From the NCBI GenBank assembly GCA_020226215.1, contig CM035231.1, forward strand, positions 49,380,876-49,444,875: 64,000 bases of DNA, in the 5' to 3' direction. This document shows, in pieces, positions 51,598 through 61,783 of this stretch (its first letter is position 1; each line of letters opens with the position of its first letter). Source of the DNA: Sindora glabra (Eukaryota; Streptophyta; Magnoliopsida; Fabales; Fabaceae). The notes beneath the pieces were generated by a model. That model saw only the letters and a program-made list of their open reading frames with translations, did not search any database and was not told the DNA's origin. The translations under genes and the position numbers were made by a program.

Positions 51598-53053
51598 CAT
51601 ATGTGATATCACCTAGTTAAAACTAACAATTTTTTAAAATTCACTATAATATATAATTTATTTAATTATTTGACACAATCAATTAAATTTTGTCTTAATA
51701 CTTTAACTTAATTAAATTTATTGTAGTCCAAATTCTTTTAATCCTGTCAAATCAATAAATTAATATCAATTATAATTAACATTTTTAATAAGACGGTGGC
51801 ACTTAATGTTGTATTAAAAGTTTTTCTTCATTATATCCTAAATTTGAATTTAGTACTTTATTTATACACTAAGTGGTTTGTCACTCTTTTTATCACTAAA
51901 AAGAATTCGTGTTTATTTAGCACAACAAATTAATAAGTTAATTTATAACTTATTATATTAACAATGAGTGGAAATAATAAATTAATCAAAAGAAATTTTT
52001 ATCAGATCACCCATAAGTGGAAATTTTTTTATATAAGTAATTTTTTGGAAAAAGTAACTTGTAAACGTTAATGTCTTTCATGTGTCTCACTTGACTAATC
52101 AAGGGAGACAAATTTATAATTATTTTTTAGTAATTAAATTTATAATTGTTTTAGTTCATCTGTAATTTAAACATATTTATAAAAAATATTAATTACATTT
52201 AAATATAATGAATTTATTATTAATTTATAATTTTAATGAAATATTAATATTTGTTTTAAATATACATAAAATGAAATAATATTTTCATGTTATTATGAAA
52301 TTTATTTTGAATTAAATATAATGTTAATAGGAAATATAAAAGATATACAGATTAAATTAATTTATATTTATTTTGATATGAAATTATATTAATGACATCA
52401 AAATATTGAAGATAAAAATATAATTACTTCAAATTTAAGTAATTATGTTTTTGACATTATATATTTATTTTTTATTATTCAAAATAATAATATAATAACC
52501 TAAAATTTAATTAATTATATTTTATAACATCACATATTTATTTATATTAAATTGATGAAGATATGTCAAATAATTATTTACATAATTAAGATATAGAATT
52601 CATTTAATTATAAAAGGATGGATAAATTTAAAAATGTTTTGAAATATTATTGAGATATAAATTATAGGCTACTTAGTAAAATTTATTAAATAAGAGTCTA
52701 TGTTATCAAATAAGTTTGTGTGTCAAACACTTTTGGATATTAATTTATAACTTATTGAAACTGGCCTATTTTTTATGCCAAATACTTACTAATTCTTTTT
52801 TTTTAATAAAAGTAGTGACAAGCAATTTAAGATACACACAAGGTACTAAATTTGAATTTAGGATATTATAGAGAAAAGTTTTTAAAGAATAAAATATGTC
52901 ATTATATCATTAAAAGTGTTGGTTATAATTAAAATTAATTTATTGATTTGACAAGATTGAAGAATTTGGATTATAATAGATTTGATTAGATTAAAGTATT
53001 ATAATGAGCCTTTAAAAATTATTAATTTTAATTAGGTGATATTATATATTATG
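51598..53053. mobile_element. Second fold-back element (about 1.45 kb)
   Basis: Text at about 51598-51960, starting at gatatcacctagttaaaac and passing through gtcaaatcaataaattaat, cctaaatttgaatttagta and cttgtcac-type blocks, recurs in reverse complement at about 52740-53053. The spacer contains copy 3 of the dispersed AT-rich repeat. Arms of roughly 330 bp with clear but imperfect matching indicate an old non-autonomous fold-back or MITE. I could not fix exact ends or a target duplication. Confidence 0.65.
52140..52560 (+). repeat. Dispersed AT-rich repeat, copy 3
   Basis: Carries the same block order as 22800-23160 and 34260-34690 and sits in the spacer of the second fold-back element. Copies 1 and 2 have no visible fold-back arms. 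Confidence 0.55.
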
Positions 53054-53469
53054 CTCAACCTAAAATACAATCATAAAATTGAAAGTATTAAAAATTGCCA
53101 AAGGCATACCATCCAAAAACAAAAATGCTTCCTTGACCAATTTTTTTTTGTTTGGCCTAATTCCTTGACCTACTGGATATAACCCATTCTCCATAGAAAA
53201 AAAAATGAGATCTTCGTAGACGCGATTAAAGAATTAACCAAATTTAGTTGATGCAGATGCAATCAAGAAAGTCACATAAATAAATTAAAACATAGTTACA
53301 CCCACAAGAATTCATTGATATAACTATTAGATTTAATTATTTTGTTAAAAATTAGTCTAGGCTTCTAAAAATTAAAAAGGTCTTATTATTGTAATTCTAA
53401 GAGTCATATAATCCAAATTTAACAATGTTTTAAGCTAATAAGGTTAAATAAATAGGGAGAACTATTACA

Positions 53470-54550
53470 CTATGGAGAATTTTTTACACTACCTAACAGA
53501 CAGCTTTCCTTCTTCTTCCTCTAGTTTATGTCCTCTAGCCATGGAGAGATAACTTTTTAAAGTTAATTTAAGGAATTTGAGACTCTCCCTCACTAGATTA
53601 CGAGACTATGAATTACAATGTTAATTTTCTTTAATTAATTTTCTTTTTTCCCAATTTATTTATACTGAATTCTTGAAATTACCTATGTTAGATGTTAATT
53701 TGATATAATTGATATTCATCCTTGTGATTTCTAATCCTTCATTAGTTTAATATCAAATTATGGTTGATGAATCCTGGTTTTACACATAAGGGTAGATGAT
53801 TAAGAGATTAATTTATAGATTTTTAATTTAATTTCTCAATTCAATTAAATTCTATCATTAAATTAATTTTAATTTAACTTAGGGATTATAGTGATTACTT
53901 AATTTGATTAATCTTAATTGATCAGATCCTACATGATCATCTAGCATAGGATTTATGAATTATTGTAGGGATTTTGAGTAATTCAAGATTGAAGAATTAA
54001 TTAAAAAAGTCAAATCTTAATCAATTCATGATTAATCTAATTTAAAACTCTCAATTCTTTGAATAAACTATTTTATTCTATTGAATTCCTCTCTATTCTG
54101 TTTCTGTTTTGCTTCTATTTTATATTTATTTAGTTATTGCTATTATTTTAATTTTGTGCAAACAACCTCCTAACTTTGCATTCTATGTTTTGCATAATTT
54201 TTCATACAATATATAGCATATTGCATTTTGTTTCTACTATAACATTTTGTTTTGTTGCATTTGCATTCTATTTGCATTAGTTTCTTTCATTTTCATTGCA
54301 TCAATAATTCAACAATTATGTAGATATTATTAAGAATTTATTTAAAAAAGATAATATCAATGGATCACTAAAGGTATGACCTAGTTGTGTCACTTTGCTA
54401 TATTATTTCATTAATAAACTAGTTTTAACTAATTTTGGTGCATTGTAACATATATATTAGACAATAATGCAATGACATGGCTTTTTCAAGATCCACAATA
54501 AGGCGACAATAGCTACATTGCCTCTAGTTTGGTGTCGGTTTCCTTCCCTT
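53470..54550 (+). repeat. LTR fragment of the 6.8-13.3 kb gypsy family, opposite orientation
   Basis: Text at about 53690-54060 matches the reverse complement of the LTR at 6762-8216 (shared blocks: atgttaatttgatat, ttgtgatttctaatc, aaattatggttg, and the attcaa...aattaatta block). After the LTR-like end, about 54528-54545 reads tttggtgtcggtttcc, which resembles a changed TGGCGCCG-type primer site. No coding region follows, so this is a solo or truncated LTR with a stub of leader. Confidence 0.55.
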
Positions 54551-55654
54551 TTCTATGTTTGGGGTATCTAAAGAAATAGGTAAGGCTATTAAGGCATCAA
54601 CCTTTTTCTTTTAATTTTACTTACATTCTTTCCTTTTTTTTCTAATTTACATATAATAATTAAATTAAAAAACTACAAATAACATTATTAAAATTATTTT
54701 CAATTATTAAATTACTAAAAAGTCCATATGTAATATATATGTATATATACATTAGGTATAAGAATAAAAATGTAATATTAAAAATGCAAGGCTCTACAAG
54801 GTAGATAAACAAATATTATATCTACCTTAAAATTTGCTCTGAATGCAAAATTTGCCCCATGCCTTAATTTGTAGGGTAAATTTTCTTATTATATTTGTGC
54901 TCCATTAGGACAAAATCTATAGGGCAACCGTTTACCCCAAAATTTTGCCATCTACGAAGGAACGAGAATAAAAATAGTTTTAGCGGTGCTAATTGGGCTA
55001 GTAACACCACCATTTCCATTGGAATCAAATTCACCTTTGTAGTTGAAAAGAGAGCATTCAGCTCTCGAGAAGCACTATCAAGACAAGAATTTGCAGAATT
55101 TCAAAATAAAACATGAGACAACACCATAATTGTCCTGTATATTTTGTTTATCAAGATTGCATTCTTATACTATCATCACTATACATGCTTTAGTACAAAC
55201 TACAAGGTCGCTTTATATGCATTTTCAATGATTACTCAGTCATATACCACTATGCAAAGATCGATTGATGCAACTAGATAGCTTGATTTCTATACCAAAC
55301 ACAAAAACAAGCACTATTGGAGTAACAGCTCGTAGGAAACTTACCTAAGTTGCCTTTCATAACCAATGAGCTGAAAGTCACTCACTGTTGAATCTGGATT
55401 ATAGCCAAAACGGTGTTCCCCGCTGCAACTCAACTTCTTGGCATCCGAGGCTTTTGGATCTAGGATTGCTCTTCACTCTAAAACTCCTCCTTCGGAGCTT
55501 TCCATTTGGGTCTGTTGTTCAATTGGAAAACAATTTCGATTTTCAACGGATCTCCCTTCTTATAAAATCCAAAGTTTGGAGGGAGAGAGGTCTCCCATTC
55601 CACGTCATCAAGCCAACTGCGAGATTTGTGTGGTATGCAATACAATAAATAACA
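54551..55654. other. Intergenic with an unidentified GC-richer island
   Basis: The span 55330-55650 is more complex and GC-richer than its surroundings and stays open in two plus-strand frames (55388-55648 and 55438-55680), both unrecognised. On the minus strand it offers ATGAAAGGCAACTTAG followed by GTAAGT at about 55340, a consensus splice donor, so a minus-strand first exon or a decayed gene start is possible. The 73-codon frame at 54895-55116 is likewise unassigned. Confidence 0.3.
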
Positions 55655-56415
55655 CTTTGTTTTCCATATTAAATCTGTAATCTTTGAAAATGGAAGAACG
55701 AAAAGATAGACAAAGGTTTAGGGGGAAAAAAAAGTGAAGCTCAGATCTTTTCCCTCCGCTGTCCCTCCAGCTAGCGGACATATGTTTTCCGACGGCTGTA
55801 GAAAAACGGGGAGAGATGACGATTTATGAACACCGAGGGGAGATGAAAATTTATGAGCATCGGGGAGAGATGATAATTTATGAAAATCGGTCGAATTATG
55901 GCTACGGCGGCAACGGGGGCATCAGGAACAATGAGATGCATTATCGGCAGCGATCGCCAGCTTTGTCCTCAATAGAAAATGGCAGCGGAACCCATCCCCG
56001 AAGAAAAGGCAATACTGGGATTGTAGACGCAGATGCAGAGAGAAAGAAAAGGTTGGCAAAGTACAAGTCTTATGAGACTAAAATGAAACTGAAAACTTTA
56101 ATAAAGAAAAGGTTTCGTTGGTTGAAGAACAAGCTCATGGGCAAGTAAGACAGGAAGGAAAAAAAAAAAGGAAAAAAAAAGATAATAAGTAAATGAAAAA
56201 TGGAAAAGAAAATATGGAGAGATGAAAGAATTTTCTTTTTCTTTGTATTTTCGTGGTTGACGATTTTATTGTTTATTTATATATTATCCCTTGTGTAATA
56301 TATTTGTTTTTATTTAACTTTTTTTTAGCAATGTATACTTTTTTCTGTACTTTATATATACTTAATACTTGATTTGAATCAGCAATCAAAATGTTCAAAT
56401 AAAAAAAAATGAACG
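55655..56415 (+). repeat. Direct duplication unit, copy 2 (DUF3511 locus)
   Basis: Partner of 47248-47960. Flanking similarity fades upstream of about 55655 and downstream of about 56415, giving the extent of the duplicated block that can still be seen. Confidence 0.8.
55816..56148 (+). CDS. DUF3511 family protein, copy 2
   Basis: A single exon of 110 residues, clearly paralogous to the gene at 47412-47750. The domain spans about residues 69-108: an acidic VDADAERKKR start, LAKYKSYETK, then FRWLKNKLMGK. It stops soon after the FRWLKNK core, so it too lacks the usual hydrophobic family ending. The N terminus holds three 9-residue repeats (MTIYEHRGE, MKIYEHRGE, MIIYENRSN) where copy 1 has two, a difference of exactly one 27-bp unit in frame. 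Promoter and leader are related to copy 1, but the TATA-like site is changed and the upstream ATG frame is shortened to 15 codons. The frame is intact, so both copies may be expressed. Biochemical function is unknown for the family. Confidence 0.82.
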   Translation: MTIYEHRGEMKIYEHRGEMIIYENRSNYGYGGNGGIRNNEMHYRQRSPALSSIENGSGTHPRRKGNTGIVDADAERKKRLAKYKSYETKMKLKTLIKKRFRWLKNKLMGK

Positions 56416-57434
56416 TTGGATATTTTAAGCAGCGAAATAGTAAAAGAATATACTCATGTATGTTATGCTATGTGGATTCTTTCCATTATCAAAGAAGTTG
56501 TAAGAGGAGACATGTCCTTTTTCCAGCTTTACTCTTTTTTCTAAAAAAAATAATTAACTGAATTTGTAAAGTTCGTCGCGTTTTTTTTTTTTTATCACTA
56601 TTGTCTTAACTTTGAATTTCATGGGCAACGATCACAAAGCATTAAAGGATCTGCAAGTACTAAGCACTATTGTACTCACCATTTAAGTTTCAAAAAAAAA
56701 AAAAAAGAAAGAAAATTAGAAACATATTCTAATATTGGAATGAAATTAACAATTTATCTTCTCATTTCTAAACTTTCCATTGAAAAACTACATCACCCTT
56801 AGAAAAATCTGAAGCTTATTTTCTGGAAGCAGTAAACAATATTTTCCCCGAACAAAGAACACTAAAATTGAGAAATGCAAAGACTACTCTTTAACTTGAA
56901 TTTTCCCAAACAATTCTGATCAAAGCAATCATAATTTTTGGTTTCGGATTCAAATAAAGAAATATAATTTATTTTATTTAGGCTAAAATATTTTTTCTTA
57001 ATACATATTATTTTTAAACTTTATTTCTTTTATTAGAAGATACTTTTCATAAAAAATTCTCATTTGTATATATAAAAGTGAAGGATTTTATAACTAATAT
57101 TTAAATTCTTTTTATTTACTTATTTTATTATCACTTGTTTTTAGGTCTAAAAATAACTATTTTGAATAATGATACAATTTAAAGTATTTTTTTATATAAA
57201 CAAGTTAACTATTAGCATATCTTTACTATTTTAAAAGATAATTATTTTTTTCCATGAGAGAATTCAAGGAATTTAATATTTCTCCCACAACATTATAATT
57301 CCATTTATTTAGTTAAAGTATTGTTTTAGAATCAGATTAAACAATTTTCATGATGTATTCTTTACAATTGAGACAATTTAGTGGTTGTGAGTGATTATAT
57401 GTATAAGTTTTAATAAATATCAACTCTATTAAAC
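56416..57434. other. Intergenic
   Basis: Plain AT-rich sequence with poly-A and poly-T runs. I see no gene or identifiable repeat. Confidence 0.55.
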
Positions 57435-58544
57435 TTGTTGTATTCTGACCCTGTTCATGTCCCTTACCCCCTTCGCTTCCTCAAACTCTTATCCCGCAAC
57501 AAGTGGCTTTCACTCTTGCTTCTCAGATGGCGCGTTTGGCGATTTCTGTTATCTTCACAATTTGCGAAGCAATTAGCATTCATTCTTCCATTTTTCATCC
57601 TTTCAGTTGGACGGATTGTACTGGCATTTATGATTCTAGATTGTGCTTTTGTTTTTTGCCTATTTTTTTGCGGATGCTTTTACACTATTTCATGTTTTGT
57701 TTAGCTATATGGTGTTTCATGTCTTATTGTATTCCCCGTTTGTCTAATTTTATGCTTTTTCGGTATTTTTTACTTTTCATAATCTGATTTTCCTATCTCT
57801 CCTCTGATCTCATAGGGATGAAGTTTGATTTTGTTCATTTTCCTCTATCTTTTCCTAATTGAGGCATTTTTGCATGTTTCCCTTAAAAATTGAAATTACA
57901 ATTACTTTTTTATGAATAATTTCTGGTTTAACTGATATTAGGGTTCTGTTAAACGTATTTAGGGCCTAAGCATCTACAATTTGTATTGAATTTGAAATAT
58001 GATACAAATTTGAATTTCAAAATGGCAGCAACCCTTTTTTATATTAAGTATGATAGTTCCTCTCAACTTGAGGTAGTATTTTTATTTTTCTCCTTTTTAT
58101 GGTCTATTTGACATTTGGCATTCTAGATTTATATTATATCGTATTGAAGTTCATTGTATTTTGTTGCTTTTGCATTCAGTTGTGTTTCTCTTGCATTCCC
58201 TATTTCTTGCAAGTAAGTTACCTTTTTGGAGTTCTTTGTTTGTTCATGACTGTCTTCATGTGTTTTCTCATCATGTGTGGATATATTCATGGACAGATAT
58301 GTTTTCCTTTCATGTTATTTCATCTCACATATTATTTCATATGTGCTTCATATCTTTGTGGTCAATTTTATTGTTTTTTTTTTATCATAAACATGAAAAT
58401 GAAAACTTATATTTTAGTGCTAGGATGTGAAATTTCATGTATGGTTTATATTTTGAAGATTTACAGAAGTTCATTTCTAAATTGAACAAGTTTGGTTTTT
58501 TTCTGCTCTTGAAATTTCATATACATGGTTTTCATATCTGTTAT

Positions 58545-59050
58545 ATGTCGTTGTGACCAGTTTTAAACATTGGTCTTATTAGTCCATGTAAGTTTTGCTT
58601 CCTTTGAATTGGAAACATGATTTTGATCATAAACATATTAATGAAAACTAATATTTCATTGGTTAAACTAAACAACTTTGTCTTTTTTCTGCTTTTGAGA
58701 TTACATTTGCATGGTTATCCCTTCTATTGCTATCCTTTATGTATGGTTTAATAGAATGTTTTATAGTGTGGGAATATACTTCTTTCCTTGCTCTCCATTG
58801 TTTCCCCCTCCATAATTCCATCTGTTAATGAGTTCTACTTCATGTATAGTACTTTAATGGACTTACAAAATATTCAGATCTGCTTTATGTTGTTGTGACC
58901 AATTTTAAACACTGTTCTCATCACTCTATGTAAGTTTCTCTTCCTTTCAAGCAAAAGCATGATTTTGATCATAAACATGTTAATGAAAACTCATATTTTA
59001 CTTTTGGCATGTGAACTTTCATATACAATTTATAATTTTAAGATTAACTT
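58545..59050. repeat. Direct repeat, period about 343 bp
   Basis: Block 58550-58690 (gtcgttgtgaccagttttaa ... atgattttgatcataaacat) recurs at 58893-59045 (gttgttgtgaccaatttta ... atgattttgatcataaacat). A shorter related piece lies near 58383-58480. Confidence 0.7.
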
Positions 59051-59129
59051 TTTTGTAAATAAAACGAATTGCATATGGATGGTTATCCCTTTTGTTGTTG
59101 TTCTTCATGTATGGTTTGGTCTTTTTCAT

Positions 59130-59480
59130 GTTATTTCATTCCTAAAGACAAAAGGTGTTTCTTTCTTATTTTATTTAGTCTAATATTGTTACAAAAAGGT
59201 ATATCTTTCAATTTTGTGTTTAGTTTTACTTTTGTTTAGATATCTTCCTTAGCTACTATAAATATGAGATTGAAGTATTTTTTAACTCTGCTTTTATTTT
59301 TAACTTTGCTTCTATTTTTATTCTTTTTTCTTTTTAATATTGATTTACCTATTCCTTTTTTATTTAGAAACATTATTAACCTATGAAAATTGATGATATC
59401 TTGGTTGGCTATGTAATAAGAAGTCTTTTTTTTTAAGTTAGTATTATTTTGCAATTGAATACTTTCATTTTAATGGGAAG
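59130..59480. repeat. Direct repeat, partner of 63630-64000
   Basis: Contains cctaaagacaaaaggt, gtctaatattgtta, aggtatatctttca, tatgagatt-aa-tattttttaactct, and gatgatatcttggttggct. The same order appears 4.5 kb downstream and runs off the window edge. Confidence 0.8.
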
Positions 59481-59631
59481 ACAGTTGTTCTCACATTTTA
59501 GTCCATGTATGTGCATTTTCATGTGTGGTTTATATTTTGAATATTGATAGGAGTTCATTTCTGAACTTTCATGTGAACTTTCATTATTTTGGATTTGATG
59601 TTTTCGAATGATATTTTTCTAAAATTGTAGC

Positions 59632-61783
59632 ATGGATTGTTGCTTGGATCACTTTCATTCCATTAACAAATCTAGGAACACTTGGAAGATTGTTGGTCGT
59701 GCAATAAATGTTTGGAATGAATTGAGGCCTGGTTCAATCAATATTTTGCAATCTATTGAGATGGTTTTATGGATAGACAAGTAATTTCATATTTATTTAT
59801 AGTTTAATTTTTCATTCAATTTCTAATAGGCTATTTGTAAGTATTCTCTCTTACTATTAAGTTTTTTATTCATTGAAAGAAATAAGATTCAAGCTAGCAT
59901 TGATAGTAATTTATTACATTATTTCCAGGGTCAATTGATGGAAGGGAATTGTTATTATGTTAGGAATCTCAAAGTTATTGACAATGTTGGAAATTTGAGA
60001 GTTAGTCATCACAACTTTCGTATTATATTTACCACAACCATTGAAATTGCAACTTATAATGTTGTCATTCCTTATAATAGTCTTCATTGCATTCCATTTC
60101 CTCAGATTCTAGAGAGATGTGTTCCTTTGAATTATTTACTTGGTATGTGAACATCTTAAATGTTCTTGCATTTGTGTTTTCCTAATCATTGATATATTTT
60201 TGTTTCTTTTTTTTAGTCTTTTCATCATAATTTATTTTGTATTTTTGCTTTTATCTACTTTTTTATGAAGATGTGATAGGTGATATCAAGCAAGTGTCAC
60301 TTCTAGAACATTTTTATATTGATGGGAAAATGGTTCGGTAGGTTGAAGTTACACTTTAAGATACGATGTAAGTATTTATAATATTATACTCCTTTCTATT
60401 TATTGATTATAAAAGAAGTTATCAATTCAATTTCATCAAACTAATTATTCTAAATTTCTTTCCTAATTTACGAATTCTTTATTTAGGGGTTGCTATCTCA
60501 AATGTGTAGTTTGGAATTTGAATACTGATTTAGTGATGAATTATTTTAACCACAATTGTACAAAGGAAAAAATTATGATTTTTCAGCTTACCTAGATTAA
60601 AGTATTGGGTTGTGAGTATTCTATTATTTGATAATTTTATATAGGAATTTGAAATGATTTTCATTCATGTAGAAGATTATATATATACATATATTTTTTC
60701 CATTTTTATAGCTTATATTTATGTTACCCATACTGGCTATGCATCTAGAGTTATATTGATCCTTCTCAAAGTCTCATGGATAAGCTGTGTAAAGAGTGAG
60801 TTATATACTAAAAAGATTTATGATGTTATTCTATATATTATTTTTTATGAAATATTTGAGTTGGTTAAAGTTTTCCTTCAAGTATTTGAGCTTGCTTTTA
60901 TAGGCTTATTATGTAATCTTCCCTAAACATTATTATTCAACCAAGACAGCACAATTTAGCATATGAATTCACCTCTAAAACTCTTTTTCAGATCATTACT
61001 CCTAAAGTGGCTAGTGTTAAATGTTTAAAATTTCTATTATTTGTCATATTTCTATGTGCATATATTTAATATCTCCTTATCTGTAATATTCTTCTAGCCT
61101 TTTTTGTGTATGACTATTGTTAAAGTTCAAAAAATTAGTAGGAGCAGTAACTGGTTTTATGAAGGTTGTCTTGCTTGCAAACACAATTGACATACTTAAT
61201 AGTGAATTACAATGTCTTCATTGTAATATATTTATGCTATGTTTTATACTTTGGTAAGTAAGTGTGATATTTTTTTTGGCATATGAGAATTTTATTTTAT
61301 TGAATATATTGTTATATCAATTTTATTCTTTTCCTTTTATATATTTTTTTAGCTATGTCATATTTGTAAGGGTTGCTGATGGTGAGAATATTGCTCCCTT
61401 CTTGCTTTTAGATGATGATAGAGAAACTTATTAATTTTAATGCTAAGGAATTGAAAGAACATATCTTTAATGTATGTCAATTTAGTTATTTTCTTTGTCA
61501 TCAATTGTTGTTTAGTCTTTTTTAAATTGCATATGAACTTTTATTATTTTATTCTTAATCAATTAATTGTATTATTTATGTTACTTTCCAAGAGCATGGT
61601 TGTTATCCTTTTCCTCAAGTGATTACTGATAATCTTCTTAGGAAGACCTTTTTGTTAAAGGTTTATGCATCATCCTACAATATTGAAAAATTTTAGGAGA
61701 GTTACATTATTTTCAAGATGTTTATGCCTAATTATAGAGAAATGAAGCAAGAATTTGTAGAGAAAAAGTTGGATGAGGTGTAA
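59632..61783 (+). pseudogene. RPA70-like single-strand DNA-binding protein, pseudogene
   Basis: Spliced reading gives a replication protein A 70-kDa-like product. Exon A (59631-59780) includes TWKIVGRAINVWNE and SIEMVLW; exon B (59880-60142) gives NKIQASID, QLMEGNCYYV and IPFPQILERCVPLNYLL, the first OB-fold of RPA1. Exon C (60271-60367) continues DVIGDIKQV; exon D (60487 to about 60608) gives GCYLKCVVWNLN. Later pieces read VRVADGEN with LLLDDD (about 61352-61420) and YPFPQV with LLRKTFLLKVYAS (about 61600-61680). Intron borders are GT...AG and codon phases join correctly at the first three junctions. In-frame stops lie at 60339 (TAG), 60357 (TAA), 60593 (TAG) and 61694 (TAG), and a shift is needed near 61420. 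The three stops at 60339, 60357 and 60593 can be explained as C-to-T changes from CAG or CAA. RPA1-like copies are common in plants, often carried by Helitrons; no Helitron helicase is visible here. Confidence 0.75.
61105..61275. repeat. Intron-like repeat, partner of 62615-62800
   Basis: Both contain gacata-ttga-agtgaattacaatgtc-tc, then atgt-tctgccatgtttt/atgctatgtttta and a ggtaag(t/a)aagtg junction. The spacing is about 1.54 kb. This suggests an internal duplication of part of the RPA-like gene. Confidence 0.65.

Larger units (their letters stand above)
57435..59630 (+). other. Region upstream of the RPA70-like pseudogene, possibly leader and introns
   Basis: The patch 57435-57620 is GC-richer (cttacccccttcgcttcc) and could be an old first exon or 5' leader; its frames of about 90 codons are not recognised. 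The rest resembles plant intron sequence: T-rich on the plus strand with many gttttcatgt-type words. It contains internal direct repeats, listed separately. Several open frames up to 128 codons (58099-58485) are dominated by F, L, C and Y codons, as expected for T-rich non-coding DNA, and should not be read as genes. Confidence 0.45.

Noticed and set aside
57435..58485. Several plus-strand open frames of 89-128 codons
   Set aside because: They overlap in different frames, are dominated by F, L, C, Y and I codons from T-rich DNA, and contain no recognisable motif. They fit an intron-like region before the RPA-like exons better.
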